Below are positions 45,895-59,700 of a DNA stretch of 64,000 nt, in pieces. The position numbers were made by a program, and so were the translations under genes. Every line of letters begins with the position of its first letter. Within the stretch, counting starts at the first letter, position 1. The notes below the pieces were generated by a model that saw only the letters and a program-made list of their open reading frames with translations, had not been told where the DNA came from and made no database searches. The stretch comes from Cryptomeria japonica (Eukaryota > Streptophyta > Pinopsida > Cupressales > Cupressaceae), in contig NC_081406.1 of the NCBI RefSeq assembly GCF_030272615.1, forward strand, positions 260,451,386 to 260,515,385, written 5' to 3'.

Positions 45895-46665
45895 ATATCC
45901 TTTACCTTTATACTCATCAAACATAGAAATCTCAAAACCAAGTGGATAAGGAGCCACTAAGATTGATGAACTAAAAGGATAGGGACATTTTTTTTCAAAT
46001 GTATAATACTTCTTGTGAGTCCCTTCCTTTAAGTTTTTTATCATATTCTTCATCTCCTGGATCTCCTGAGCAAGGTTAGGTGGTTGGTTTTGGACATTAT
46101 AGAACCTTGATTTGAATTGGATGTTGGGATCTAAGTGGACACAACTAGAATGCCATCACCAATGTGTTGGTAGAAAGATGTAGTCACTTGTGAAGAGGTC
46201 GAAGGGTGTTAAGAAAGTGCTATGCTAATAGGTGGAAGGCTAGTATTGATGTAATTAGTGAAATTGTTCAATGGTGTCGAAGTTGTGGATAGTCAGACAA
46301 TAACATTAGAAGTTTTGACCGCATAGAAGTGCTTAGTTGAGGATTGAGGATGGTGTCAAGGATAGGTCGATCATCGAAATTATTTTCCATGGGAACATCA
46401 AGGATAGACCTATCAAATTCAAGTGGCAATCTTGCTTCGTATTTAGTGAGATTTGTTAGGAAATCACTAGGATTATATTTTATCATTTTTCTATCCTCTC
46501 ATGGTTATGTGGCTCCCTTAGGATAGTTTTCAAGCGAGGAAATTGCTCAGGTTGGTCCACAAGATCTTCCTCTACTTGATTTTCATAATCAAAATAGGAA
46601 TTAGGATCGAGAAGTTCATCTCTTTGGGTTGTCATCTTTTTATTTTGTGCACACATGTAGACCAT
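45895..46665 (-). pseudogene. Ty3/gypsy Gag, N-terminal part
   Basis: Minus-strand start near 46665 or 46635 (MTTQRDELLDPNSYFDYENQ). A shift at 46483-46486 leads into MIKYNPSDFLTNLTKYEARL, a further broken stretch, then FEISMFDEYKGKG at the boundary with element I, continuing at 40846. Gypsy Gags commonly have such a segment before the FPxSL...AxxWF core. Confidence 0.65.
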
Positions 46666-49039
46666 ACAAAGGTAACCTTAAAGTGGCAAGGATGGAAAAA
46701 AATTAGACTATTATGGATACTGAAATGTCAAAGAGGTATGAACGAATATGAGATCAGGGGTTGGGACTTAATGTTTTGATTTGATGGTTGAAAAGTTTGA
46801 TCCTTAAAGTAGGATTGGATAGAACTAGATTGGATTGGATAAAACCTTAGTCCTTTGATTAGGATTAGGGTGGATTGGATGTGGATAACACCTTAGTCAT
46901 TTTCTTAGGATTAGGTGAGGAGTAGGGATCAATGATGTAGTCCAAAAATAAGGCAAACACCAAGATAGGTCAAATCTAGATCTTTTTATTATGATTTGAT
47001 TAGGATTGTGTCTTTTTCAACTTAAGATAGGCTAATTTCCTAAGCAAGATCAAACAAAGATGAATGTTTGGATCAACCCAAATTATTAAGGCTAATTAGG
47101 TACAATACTTGACATAGATAGTTTCTCAAGTGCTATACTAATTAGGGATCCTCAAAGAGTAAAAGATCTAAATTAGGATTTTGTAAAGTTTTGACCTTGG
47201 TTTAGGGATCAAATATTGTTGGTAGTGATTTGGTTTGTGTTAAAAGGCTGATTTTGGTTGATGCACTAAGTCCAAAAAGATCAAGAAAGGATGATTATGG
47301 AAGAATTTCTTGACAACAGAATGATGGCGAAGGATAGAGGTTACCCGAGATGACAAAAGACTCTAGTAGGATATTTTTGGCCAAAGAATACTAGACAATG
47401 GGATATGACCACTCCTATTGAATCGTTGGGACAAGGCTACTCTTTTTTCAAAGGTTCATGATCTCAAGGGTTCTTTTTAAAATTTTCTAGTTAAACCATT
47501 AAGGAAGTCTTGGACAGGATGTAGGAAGACTCGGTGTTTTAGCAAAAGCTTGTGGTTTTTGTATAAAAAGCTTCTCCTCTTTAGGATTTCCTTTTGACTA
47601 GGATTCTTCTATTTGACTCAACAATAAGTGGACTTCCTTGGGTGTTTGAGAGACTTTTGGATATGACACATTAACATCCAAGGAGACAAGTTGGAAATTT
47701 TTCTTGGGCAAAGATGGTGAAACCAAGGTGGAGATATCATTTGGCAGATGGAGACAACATTTGGAAGTCAAAGGTTATTTTATATGGAGATGGCATTTGA
47801 TAGGCAGAGATGGTGTTTTAGAAATAGAGATGTTGATGGACAATTTTGAATAGGATTTAGGCAAATTTGGTCAAATTCGTGAATTTTGAAGATTTATCTT
47901 CTTCACAAGTGATGTCAAACAAGAATACACATTGGCCAATTTAACACTTAAATGAGCATGAGATAAGGGAGGGCGTATTAGCCCAAATTTAACATAACTA
48001 GTTTCAACACATAAAGACACTCATAAGCATGTACAACCTAGGATGGAAAGTGGATACTACTCACTAAGGCTCTTTGTTATAAATAGCAATACCTCAAACA
48101 AAGTGGATATGTAGAGACTTAGTGACACTGGCTCCCCCACCACGACACAAGCACACCAAATCTCTTAACTCAAAGGTTTAAAAACCTTTTGGTCAAGGAA
48201 TTTCATATCTCACAATGAAGGGTACATGAAGGGTTAACTTCCATATACAATCTGCATTTCCTGAATTAGTGAATATGGATTTTGAGCCAACTACAACAAA
48301 TGGAATCTAGTTAGAATTCAAGGACTACTAGCACCCTATGAGTGACAAGACAACCTTACTTAGAGTATGAAACTCTTTTTAGATTGACAATAATGACAAA
48401 AGATAATACCCGTGGGCTATGATTTTCAGATCAACCTTTTTTATATAGTGGACCAGATTAAAGTACCACTTGATTTGTTCTCTCTAACAGGTGAAACACA
48501 CTGGGAGGCAGACTCTCTAAGTATATAACATGGTTTATCTTCACCTACCAAAGGAGAGAAGATACTTCCATGATATTTTGGGTTCTAATCTAATAACACA
48601 AAAAGGGTAGGTCTAGCTTTTTTATCACCTAGGCTTGTGAAAGGGGATAGCATATACCTACTACCCAAAAATAAATGACAGACAAGGATAATATTATTAA
48701 ACAAAAATGCATCTACTCATCCACTTAGTAATTAAATAAGGTCAGTCAACAATCGAATATGCAAGACAAAAGTGTTAGTTGTTTGGAAAATAGTCTTGGA
48801 TAGTTGTGGACAAACTGCACAAATGAGATTGCTAGCAAAAAAGTCAAAAGCCAACTTGAAATAGGATGAGACGGTGTTCTACCTACATAGATGTTGTCGT
48901 AGAATCACAGATGCCAATTTGGGTATGTGCAAGAGACAATTAGCTCAAAAATCTGAAATATTAAATCATGCATATATCAAAATGCTAGTAAAGCAGAGAC
49001 GCTATTACAGAGGCAAAGACATCAACTAACTTACTATAG
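46666..49039 (-). other. gypsy leader-like sequence
   Basis: No gene recognised. It contains reiterated words of the type GGAGATGGCATTTG (47700-47860), and an ordinary AT-rich background. Its position between the gypsy gag start and an LTR-like end fits a long retrotransposon leader. Confidence 0.4.
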
Positions 49040-49430
49040 TTAATTTTAAAAATAGAATATTAAACCCTACACAAAACTAGAAAATAAGTCACGTGGAGAC
49101 ATCGTTACAATGCCAGAGACACTATTTTAGTGACTTGTAGCAGGTAGTTAGACTTAAAATTTTGAAAGTTCAAATCTTCAACAAAAATAGAAAGTCAATT
49201 GTAGTGCAGACATTGTTTCATATCCCTGCAACAAATTGTTAGATTTAAAATCGTGAAAGCTTAAAATGATGGACAAAAATAGTCCATTAGTGAGGTAGAG
49301 ATGGCACTACTATAGTGAAGATGCCATTTCATTGTCTTGGGGGTAATAGTTAGATTTAAAGTAGAATATTTTGAATTCCTTGCAAAAATAGTAAGTTAGT
49401 TGAAACACAAGCATTGTTTTGCAGTGGCGG
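49040..49430. repeat. degenerate ~95-bp tandem repeat, four copies
   Basis: Units start near 49046, 49143, 49236 and 49330. Each has TTAGATTTAAAAT, then ACAAAAATAG, then AAGTTAGTTG, then a purine-rich GGAGACATC-type word. The copies are strongly diverged. Confidence 0.55.
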
Positions 49431-50681
49431 AGACATCATTTCCAAAGGGGAGACGATGTTTATCAGACATAGATGCTATTTTGCTACCGGTATGTGTGAA
49501 CCCACAAAAAAATTAAATTTCATTAAAAATTTAGGGACATTGGGGTCCCACCGAGCATGCGAAAATGAAAGCAATGAAATGCAACATGTTAGTTAAACAT
49601 TCTAAACAAGCAAACTATCTAAAACATTCAAATAAAAATAAGTTACCTTCCATGCTCCATAGATAGAGCTAGAAATGGATGTGCCCATGCTACATTTGAT
49701 TTTATTTTCTCTTATGGATTTGGATGTTCGATGCTCTCCAAGTTACACAACAATGGTAGATGATTTGATTGATCAAGAGATACGTGGATTAAGATGATGG
49801 ATTGTAGTGGCAATTTGGCATTATGAGGTTGAGATGAATGGAATGAGTAATGAATTAGGCATAATGAGGATGCAAAAGGGAATTGAACTAAGAGCATAAT
49901 ATTGCAAATAAAGTGGATGATTTTTGAAGTGAGGAGACTCTAATTTATAGATCTTAGAACTTAAAATGGGTGGTTGAGATTGAAAGATGATGAAAGGCCA
50001 AGATTGAAAGTGAGGAGATGAGGTGTCATGGGTTCATAGCCTTGTGACATGTGTTGCAAGTTGTCAATTCTTGGGAAGAACAATTGGCATGGGGAACAGA
50101 GCAAGGTGTACTCACTTATGTGTGAGCACATCTTGGGAAGAACATGGAGTTGACAATTGGAAACACTTTTGGAAAAGTGTAAGAGTCCTAGGTTTGAGGA
50201 GAATGACATGCGAATGCAAAGGGAAAGTGTAGGGTGACTCTTATGGGCAAGAGTATTCTCAGCCATGTGTGAGCACCCAACATCAAAGAATATGTGGAGG
50301 AGGAAAATGACCCTTGCATGCAAGCTCATTTATGAGGGGGATTCACATGTGGACCTAGGTAGGTGGTATGAATTTAAAATTGCATAAAATTTTAATGGTG
50401 ATTAGGCTTAGGTTAATTAGGCTTAATGAAAGGGATCAAATGAAGGATTTGTAGGAATCAAGGTATTAGTTAATTGATTGTAAATTAATTAACTAATTAC
50501 GCTTATAAGAAATGTTGAAGAGATTGACTTTAGAAGGTTGGGGTTTAAATGAGAAGTTTAGAAGAAATGTTGAAGAAATTAATTTTAAGAGGAATAACAG
50601 GCTAACATAATTAATAAAATTAATTATTCAAGGAGTGATAAATTAATTAAATATTAATTTAATTAATTTTAGGTGTCTACA
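49431..50681 (-). repeat. possible Ty3/gypsy-type LTR, right copy
   Basis: Ends AATTTTAGGTGTCTACA at 50681, the exact complement of a TGTAGACACCTAAAA LTR start. The right end therefore reads as the outer 5' edge of a minus-strand gypsy element whose gag lies to the left. The other LTR end was not located, so the length is uncertain. Copia-type hairpins are absent. Confidence 0.5.
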
Positions 50682-50833
50682 CTACTCATCCATACCAATA
50701 GAAGGAAGCGAGCTTGACCCCTCCCCAACCTCCATTGTTTCAACTTGGGCCTCCTCCCTATCTTCAACTATGTGTTCTTCATACTCATTTGCCTCAACTC
50801 CCACTTGATAACTTTCTTCTTGTTGATCCCATT
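50682..50833 (-). other. possible terminal exon of an unknown gene
   Basis: On the minus strand a pyrimidine-containing acceptor CTTTTGTGTGTAG precedes 50 open codons, rich in Glu (DQQEESYQVGVEANEYEE, then VETMEVGEGSSS), ending SIGMDE and TAG at 50682-50684. The stop codon lies directly against the LTR end at 50681. The acidic low-complexity tail is common at plant protein and hAT-type transposase C-termini, so no function can be given. The upstream exon was not found; the satellite at 50880-51960 would lie in the intron. Confidence 0.3.
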
Positions 50834-50879
50834 CTACACACAAAAGACAAATATATGTGTGTGTAAGAGAAACATAGAG

Positions 50880-51960
<1,081 letters not shown>

Positions 51961-53906
51961 ATAGCAAAAATAATAATTAAGATATATTATTAAATATAAA
52001 AATATTTATTTTATCAAATAAGGACAATTTAAGTGCATGATAGATGTAAAATTAAATAGAAATTAAGTAGAGATGCATACGTGCTTGATATCTTTGCATT
52101 ATTTGTTCTCGATATCATTGTTTTGTCTTGGGTGAATACTTGAAGTCTTATTTACCCTTGTCTTTTCATTCCCCATGTCCTTCCTTTGAAATTATGGCCT
52201 TTAAAATTTTCACACAAAAAAATCACCTTAAAATGCCTTTTCTCACAAAAAATATGAATTAATTTTCTATTTTGTGTTTAAAAAAATGAAAAAGAATATC
52301 TATATTTATATGAAAACATTATTAAAATAAAAATTATGTTAGCCTCATGTTCATACGAATGTCAACAGTTGAAAAAATCCATGCTCATATGAACATGTCC
52401 ATTAGAACAATGTTTGTGTCGGGCATGTACCTCTGAACATGGGTTCAAGCAAACGTTATGGGGTTCGAACAAACCCCCTTTGTTCTAAGGGGTGTTTGAT
52501 CAAATCCCCTTGCTATACATCTCTCCCCCAAACTTTGCAAATTTCTATAAATTTTTGGCCTTCAAACCTTTGGTTGAAGGCTCAAATTGAACAATCTTGA
52601 CAACCCATAATGCAGGATGGTAGTCCTTGAAGCAAGCTTTCCAATGACTATAATTTTATTATATATTGAGTTTATTATGAACTTGTTTTTTAAATTTGAC
52701 TAACAATATGTTTTTCATGAAATATCAACTTCTCTATTCAATTCATTTGGAAAAATAGTAAATTAATTCATAAAAATATTTTTGCCAAAGGTATTGATGT
52801 CCTCTTTCCGACCAAAAAAGAAATTAAATTTTGATATATACATTACAAGTTATGAGTTCAAACATACACCTATGTCTAAATTATAATTAGTTTAACTTCA
52901 AAACAATAAAATAAAAAATATTCATTATGAAACCAACTGAATGCCTTAGGTATTGATGTTACAATCCTAAATTCGAAAGAATCAAGTTTTTACCATTTGT
53001 AGAAAAAAAGTTTTGTGTTATAGAGTGCACATCACTCTTAAAAAAATGTTTTTTGTTGTTGAAAACTAGCTTTCTTTTGAAAAAATATATTTAGAATATG
53101 TAGACAAGATGTCACAAATCACTAGTTTACATCATCTTCAAATTCCTAATGGTTTAGAAGTTATAGGTGTCAAAAAGTGGAGGTTTTTTTCAAAATGTTC
53201 ATTTAAGTGTCAAAATTGGCCAAAAAGTGTTGCCCACTCTTGTGGGATCACTCGTAAGAAAAATAAAAAATTGATAAATTGTTCACTAGCCTTTTTGGAG
53301 ATTAGAGAGTTTTGTTATTTTATTTTATATTTGATCCATTTTTTTATCATACTATTCATAATGGGTGGATATAACCATTATACATTGTCTAAGGAGCAAA
53401 CCTAGAAAAGATAGCTCACCCATTGCTTAAATTTTTTATGGATCATTACTATATGTAGTAGTATGTCTACTTCTCTTATTTTTCATGCTTATGCTTATTA
53501 AAATGTATGTTGATCCTCTTACTGCTAATTATTGGATTATAGTATAAATTTATGAGGAATATTATATGATCTTTGGGAATGACACATTCATGTAATATTA
53601 TGTTTTTTCTTTGCACGAAGAATCAAGTTTAATTGATTAATTTGTTACTAACTATACTGGTGCTTCTTTGGCGAGATTATGCCCTCAAAACATATGGTGC
53701 AGATGTTATTACATGGATAGTGCAATACATTAAGAAAAAGAGTATATTCTATGTGTCTTTGAATCAAAAGGGAGAAATATGAAAGTTTCTCTTGAAGAAT
53801 CAAAATAGTCTTGAAGATTTGAAAGAGTTCTAGCTAAAAGTACCATCTTACTTGAAGTTATTTTACTCTTTTCAAAGAATATCATTTCTAAAGATTAAAA
53901 TGAACA
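51961..53906. other. unassigned AT-rich sequence
   Basis: No coding or mobile-element signal I can defend. An open frame at 53109-53405 has no recognisable motif. Confidence 0.4.
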
Positions 53907-54030
53907 TTGAAGATCATGGGCACCTCACTCAAGTGAAAGTATTCCATAATAAAGGCATTTTGAAGATCATGGGCACCTCACTCAAGTGAAATTATTCCAT
54001 AATAAAGACACTTTGAAGATCATGGGCACA
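53907..54030. repeat. 53-bp tandem repeat, 2.3 copies
   Basis: Units begin TTGAAGATCATGGGCACCTC at 53907, 53960 and 54013. The first two are nearly identical; the third is partial. Confidence 0.88.
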
Positions 54031-54080
54031 TGCTATATATTGGAATTTTAGGTATCACTTTGAAACCATTTGTGCAGTGA

Positions 54081-54300
54081 TTGGCTTTCAGGTGATGCCA
54101 TTTAGGGGGAGTGTACATGACACCACCTAGTGGCTAAATCCTAGATATAGGACCTAATAGGCATAAGACATTTAGGCTTATATGCTCCAAATTCAAATCA
54201 ATTATTGGCCTTAGGTGATGCCATTGAGGAGGAGTGTGCATGTCAATGACACCACCTATTGGCTAAATCCTAGTTTTATTTCCTATAGGCATATTGTAAA
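54081..54300. repeat. 124-bp tandem duplication with a polypurine/LTR-start look
   Basis: Copies start at 54081 and 54205. Each holds GATGCCATT, a purine run (TAGGGGGAG or GAGGAGGAG), then TG(T/C)ACATG..ACACCACCTA, resembling a polypurine tract followed by an LTR start. It may be a remnant of a copia 3' end duplicated in tandem. From 54301 to 54551 nothing else is recognised. Confidence 0.6.
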
Positions 54301-54551
54301 ATTATTTTTCTTCTAAATCTTCCACTTCTAAAAGCATTGTACTATGTCTTGCAGACACTATGTAATGAACCTAGGGAGAGACTAATTTGAGGAGATAGTG
54401 ACTCCATTATAATTTTTTTAAGACCTCATAGCATCATTTCTAAAACATTGGGATTATTAATTATGACAAGATGACTTTCATGTAGTCTATAATGCATGAT
54501 CTTAATGTTTGCACATATTTATGTCCACATTTATCATTGTCAAAGAAGACA

Positions 54552-55460
54552 TGTTGACCTATTGTCATTGATGTCATTGGTGTAGTTTGGTTTGGCATGT
54601 ATGTTTTGGTTTGGTCCAACAGTTTGCTTTTTGGTTTGATAGTTTGCTTTTGAATATGTTATTGGTCTGCTTATTTTTGCTCCTTTATTATGCATTGTAT
54701 GTTTTCTTACCTCACATAGTTTTGAGCTCCAGTATCTACTTCACCGGAAGGCATTTTGGGTCTAGTCCCATCTAGCTACGATGAAGGCAAAATTTACAAG
54801 GAAAATTTGGATTCGGTCCCATTTGAATATATTTGAGGCATATTCTACAAAGTATTTTAGAATCAGGAATGAAGTCGACATCTTATGATAACATTTTTCT
54901 ATAGCCTGTGTGTACATTTCAGTCTCATCTCTTCTTCCGTTGAGTCGACGTACCAGAATATTTGGTGTGGATATTTATAACCATCAACTTTGCAAGTTAG
55001 AGATATAGTTTTTGAAAAACTGCTAATGTGTACATATTGTATATGCAAAAAGTTATTGTATATGTGAATGTTGTTAAACGGTGTAAAAGCAGTTTGTGTA
55101 CTACAATAGAATTGTAATTCATGCATGTTAAATGCAACTATAAAAGTTCAATTTTATATTCTAGCTATAAGCCTATCATCCAACAATAAGCCTTTTGTAT
55201 TTGGGCAGTAAACCCATCAAGGAGTGAGCCACCCCTTGTACTATGTAGTTGGTTACATATTACACTATACTTGAGAGATCACCCTCTCTGTGGTTTTTTC
55301 TATGTTGGGTTTTCCATGTATAAATCAACTACTATGTGCTTTGTGTTAATTTCCTTTACTACATTTAAATTATGTTATGTGATTGGTTGGTTATAAGTTT
55401 TAATAAGTTCAAGGCAATACTGATTCATCCCTCCCCTCTCAATATTTTAGATATTCAACA
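54552..55460 (+). repeat. 5' LTR of copia-like element K
   Basis: Begins TGTTGACC with the TCATTGATGTCATTGG word and ends ATATTCAACA, 909 bp. It has a worn ENE-like unit (55290-55318) and a terminal hairpin with AATACTGA/TCAATATT arms (about 55418-55449) around a C-rich loop. A degraded primer site (about 55462-55480) keeps ATATCA and CTAAGTCC. The 3' LTR is not in the window. Confidence 0.75.
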
Positions 55461-55484
55461 TTAAATATCATCTAACTAAGTCCT

Positions 55485-56515
55485 TTGGAAGAGTTTAACC
55501 ACTCGAAGGAGATCCATAAAGTTGAACTTGTGGATTTAAGTGGAAACCTGAGGAATGCTCTTGAGGATCTTGAGGAAGTAGAAATTGAAAACAAAGATCT
55601 GAAAGAAAATATCCAGCTAGCAAATGAATGCATTGAGAAGCTAAGACGACAAATCCAAAAGTGTAAAATAAGGCATAAAGAAGTTAGTGAATAGCTTAAG
55701 CAAGCAAATAGCACTATCATAGATAAAGTCAAAAGTGAAGATAATGAGAAGACCAAGGAGTATTTGAACAAATGGTAAAATACAAATCAGAAGAGTGTGA
55801 AAGGATAAAACAAGAAGTGACATCTCTAAAGGTAGATCTAGAGAAAGCAAATAAACAAGAAAGAAAACTCAATTCTGACAAGTCAGACAAGATAATGGAT
55901 GTGAAGAATCCTTTGGAAAATAAAAAGGATGCAAGACTTGAATTTGGTGAATGTTCACAATCCAACATGAATTACAAAGAGGGTCCATCTCCAAAAACAA
56001 ATAGTAGATTACAATAAATCCACTGAGGTAGATAAAGGTAAGTCATTAGTCGAGCAACAGGTAAGTAAGAGGAATACCTTCTTTAATGGTTCTTGTTATA
56101 AATGCAATAAAATAGGTCATAAGGTAGTAGAATGTAGGAATAGCATAAATCAAAATTATAATTTCTTCTTTGGTGGATGTTATACATGAAATAATTGTGG
56201 TCACAAAGCTAATCAATGTAGGAATATGATTATTAACCAAAATAGATATAATCATCTTAAAGGTCGATGTTATACATGCAATAATTTTTTATATACACCT
56301 AACTAGTGCAGGTCAAGATAAGCTCTGATAAATATTAGATGCTACAACTGCAAACAAATCTGAACACATGGCAATGTAGGAGTGAGGTTCAAGCTCCAAC
56401 TAAACTGAAAAAGAAGATCAATGTAGATGATGCGAAGGAAGAGATGAAGAAGATCTAGAGGAAGAAAGAAACCATGGATCCACCTAGCTCTAGTGCAAGT
56501 CCTTCATCTAGAAAT
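55485..56515 (+). pseudogene. Gag-like gene of element K with an array of zinc knuckles
   Basis: Coiled-coil-rich reading (ENKDLKENIQLANECIEKL; IKQEVTSLKVDLEKANKQ) broken by stops near 55692 and a shift near 55775. It leads to four successive CCHC-type units at about 56094, 56178, 56278 and 56340. The first is intact (CYKCNKIGHKVVEC). The second has a stop for its second Cys, the third has Tyr for His plus a stop, and the fourth is cut by a stop. Multiple knuckles and heptad-rich sequence fit the C-terminal part of a plant retroelement Gag. The usual N-terminal Gag core is not visible before 55485. Confidence 0.65.
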
Positions 56516-56795
56516 TGAAGAACATGTGGCTTTGGCCCAGGGGGAGTAATCAGAGTTCAATATCCTTTACCCCTACCAAAGAAAGTGAGGCTGCAGTAAC
56601 AATGTAGAAGAGCATGTGTAGGTTCGTTTAAGTATATTAAAATCATAACTCATCACGAAAGTTTGACATCTCCTTGCACAATTCAAGGTAGTGCATGATA
56701 ATACATAAGCATTTAATGCGAGGCAATGGATGAAAGGTTAAAAGGAGGAATTTTTGATAAATCTCATTTCATCACGAATCAAAGAGGCATTGTAA

Positions 56796-59700
56796 GTGTT
56801 GCAGGCGATCAAAGCATTTAGGGTTTTCCCAGCGAATCAATCTAAATTGAAATTTGTTGAATCTACGACCATGGCTACTCCTAATGTTATTGATATTGCA
56901 ATCGAGCTCCATCCAGGATTTGACAAAGATCCATATAAGGTGATGGAGGTCGATCTAGCTGGCACATTCTCAAACATACCCATTGGGGTCATATTGGTTG
57001 AAGACATCCAATCTTACATTCATGTGAAGCTTGACAAATTCAGTCATCATGGGAAAATGTTGGATCTATGGACAAAAAAGATGATTGGAAAGAATGATCA
57101 ATTAAAACCTATATTTAAAACCCTTGTTGAAAAGAGATTGAACACTTGGCATGATTTTCTAAATTTTTGCTATGATCAAAAATGGGTTAGATTAGAAATG
57201 TAGATTCCATGACAAGTTCATGTGGTTAGATTAGACCCATCTCATCACCAAGGGTGTAATGAGGGCTATTACTGGTTTGAGCAATTCAGGAGATATTCCT
57301 ACTCTAAAGTCAACAAGGAACAAGGATGTTAAGGATCTAACAAGAGAAACTCCTAATGGGTGTTCTTTGTCTATTTCTTACATTCAAAACATGGTGGTAA
57401 AGTAATTGGCAATGATGATAGGAAATAAAATCTACTTCACCAAATGGGATCATTCCATTTTAGCCACTACCATGAGCATGGCTTACAAGATAGCTGAGCT
57501 TAACAAAGATTTTGATCTATTTAAAATCCTAAGGCAACAATTCCTAGAAAACCTTGCGCAATGCAAAAAGAAGAAGCACCCCTTTAAGTATGGAACCCTA
57601 GCTCTATGTATCTTATTTTATTTTCTGCAAGAGGTTCCTGATCAAGGAAAAGTGCTTTGGTCATCAACCAGACTTGTAGGTCATCATATTGTAGATAGGT
57701 TGAGGAGATTCATCAACAAGATGGGAAGGGAATACGCGTAAACCACTTATTTCTCCCTTTTCCAACTCAATATACAGAGGTAAAGAATTCCTAAAGAAAT
57801 CATTGAGAAATACAAAGATGATATTACTTTTGTGTTTACAACAGACAAATGCTATATGGAAGTTGTCATAGGCCAAGGAGAATTTGGATTCCACCATTCA
57901 ACTATGAGGTCACTAAGGAAATGATAGAGGGTATAGCTCAGGTATGTCTAAAGAGCCCTATGAATGAAACACAAATAACAGTTCAAGATTGCAGATGAAA
58001 AATCTTTGAAGGTTCACATGGAACATTCAAAGAAGACCCGAGAAAAGAATGTGAAGAAAGTTGTTCAAGAGTCAATGGCTAAAGAAAATTTAACTAAAGA
58101 AGAGGTTACTGAGTATAGGCATTCTCAATGACTTGTCATCTCATCTAAAGCCTCGACAAAAGAAAAGACTCCAAAGGTACTTCATCTAGCTCCCCAAAAG
58201 GAAAGAAGACAAAAGAAGCAAAGAGGAAAACAATAGTGATTGATTCCGAGGAAGAAGAAGAATTAGAGAAATATTTGATACACATGTGAAATCAAAAGGT
58301 CAATAAATTCAAGAGACCTCTTGATGTGGAGAGCCTGTTTGAACCAATTTCACAAGGAGAAAATCCAAATGAGGTAGGTGATCTCTACAATGAGGCTAGT
58401 GATGAAGATAAAAGTAGTAGAGTAAAATCTTTTCTCATTGTATTGTGTTAAATTAGATTTTATTGCAAAGAAATTTAGAAAAGATATCCCAGTTCAATTG
58501 TGGGAAGAGTTAATTAGAATTAGGCAAATTGCAAGAGAGGAAGAGCAGGTTATTAAGGATCAAGTTTTTGAGTTTGTTGGTTTCACCCTTTTGAAGGAAG
58601 ATAAATCTAGTCTTATAGAAGCCTGTAAGACTTAATTGAGGACAAAGAAAGGTATAAGTAATCTTATGTTAGGGGAACCTAGTTCTAAAGAGAGACTTAA
58701 AGATGAAATCACTGAAAAAGTAATGTCTATTGCTAAGAATCATGGTATGTTACTCGCTACTCATTCTGGTACCCCTACCGATGAGTTTGAGGATGTGAAT
58801 ATCTAACACTGTAAATAATGCACCTATTATGAATGATGTAATGGATGCACCTAGAACTTATTTTGATCCTTCGACAAACCCTAATTCTGAAAATGGTAAA
58901 TAAATTGAAAACTCAAGTGACAAAGGTTAGGAAGAAAAGATGAAAACAAAGACAGAAAGAAGTGAACATGAGCCTAAGGATACATCAAAAGAAAAGATAG
59001 AAAATCCAAATATGGAACAAATGTAAAATTTATTGAGATTGTGACTGTGGTTGGTACTAGCTCTGGTACAATTGATGATTCCTGGAAGAGTCTGTTGGCT
59101 TCACCATTGAACATTCAACCTTTAACTTCTTCCAAGTTGACAGTTGATTTTTCTAAAGTTGATCTTGTATAAAAATATCAAATTGAAGAAGCTTTCTTAT
59201 CTTCTACTAGACAAGATTCTATAGATGAAGCTCAAAAGAAAGATTACTACACTTCATGTTGTGATGCCTAAATGTCAATTAGATCTAGATATCCCTAGTG
59301 CTAATAAATGCAAAGAGTTAATTAGTTCATTGAAAAATCACTTAGAAAAATTAAAAGAGAAATATAAGAAAGATAGAAAAGAAGACAAAGAGAAGTTGTT
59401 ACAAGAACTTAAAGGTAAATGTGAGGTTGCACATCAATAACTCACCCAACTCATCTCTCAAGGTTAGTCATATTTATCAAATAGGGATGTACTTTTCTAA
59501 TACAGTCTTCAGTGGCCAGATGCCATTAAAAGCATTAAAGATGAAATGAACCTTATTGAAGACAAGACATATCAAGCCTATGCCAACTATAGGTTATCCC
59601 AAGATTTATCTTTCTCTGACAGATAGACAATTGAAGAGCTCCACAAGAAATACAACGAGTTACAAAAACAAGGGATGATATCATACTTCCTTTAGGTTAA

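Noticed and set aside
36840-50681. A complete Ty3/gypsy element with paired LTRs
   Set aside because: The two LTR-like ends could not be aligned by eye, no RT or integrase was found, and no target duplication was seen; only the gag and two LTR-like edges are reported.
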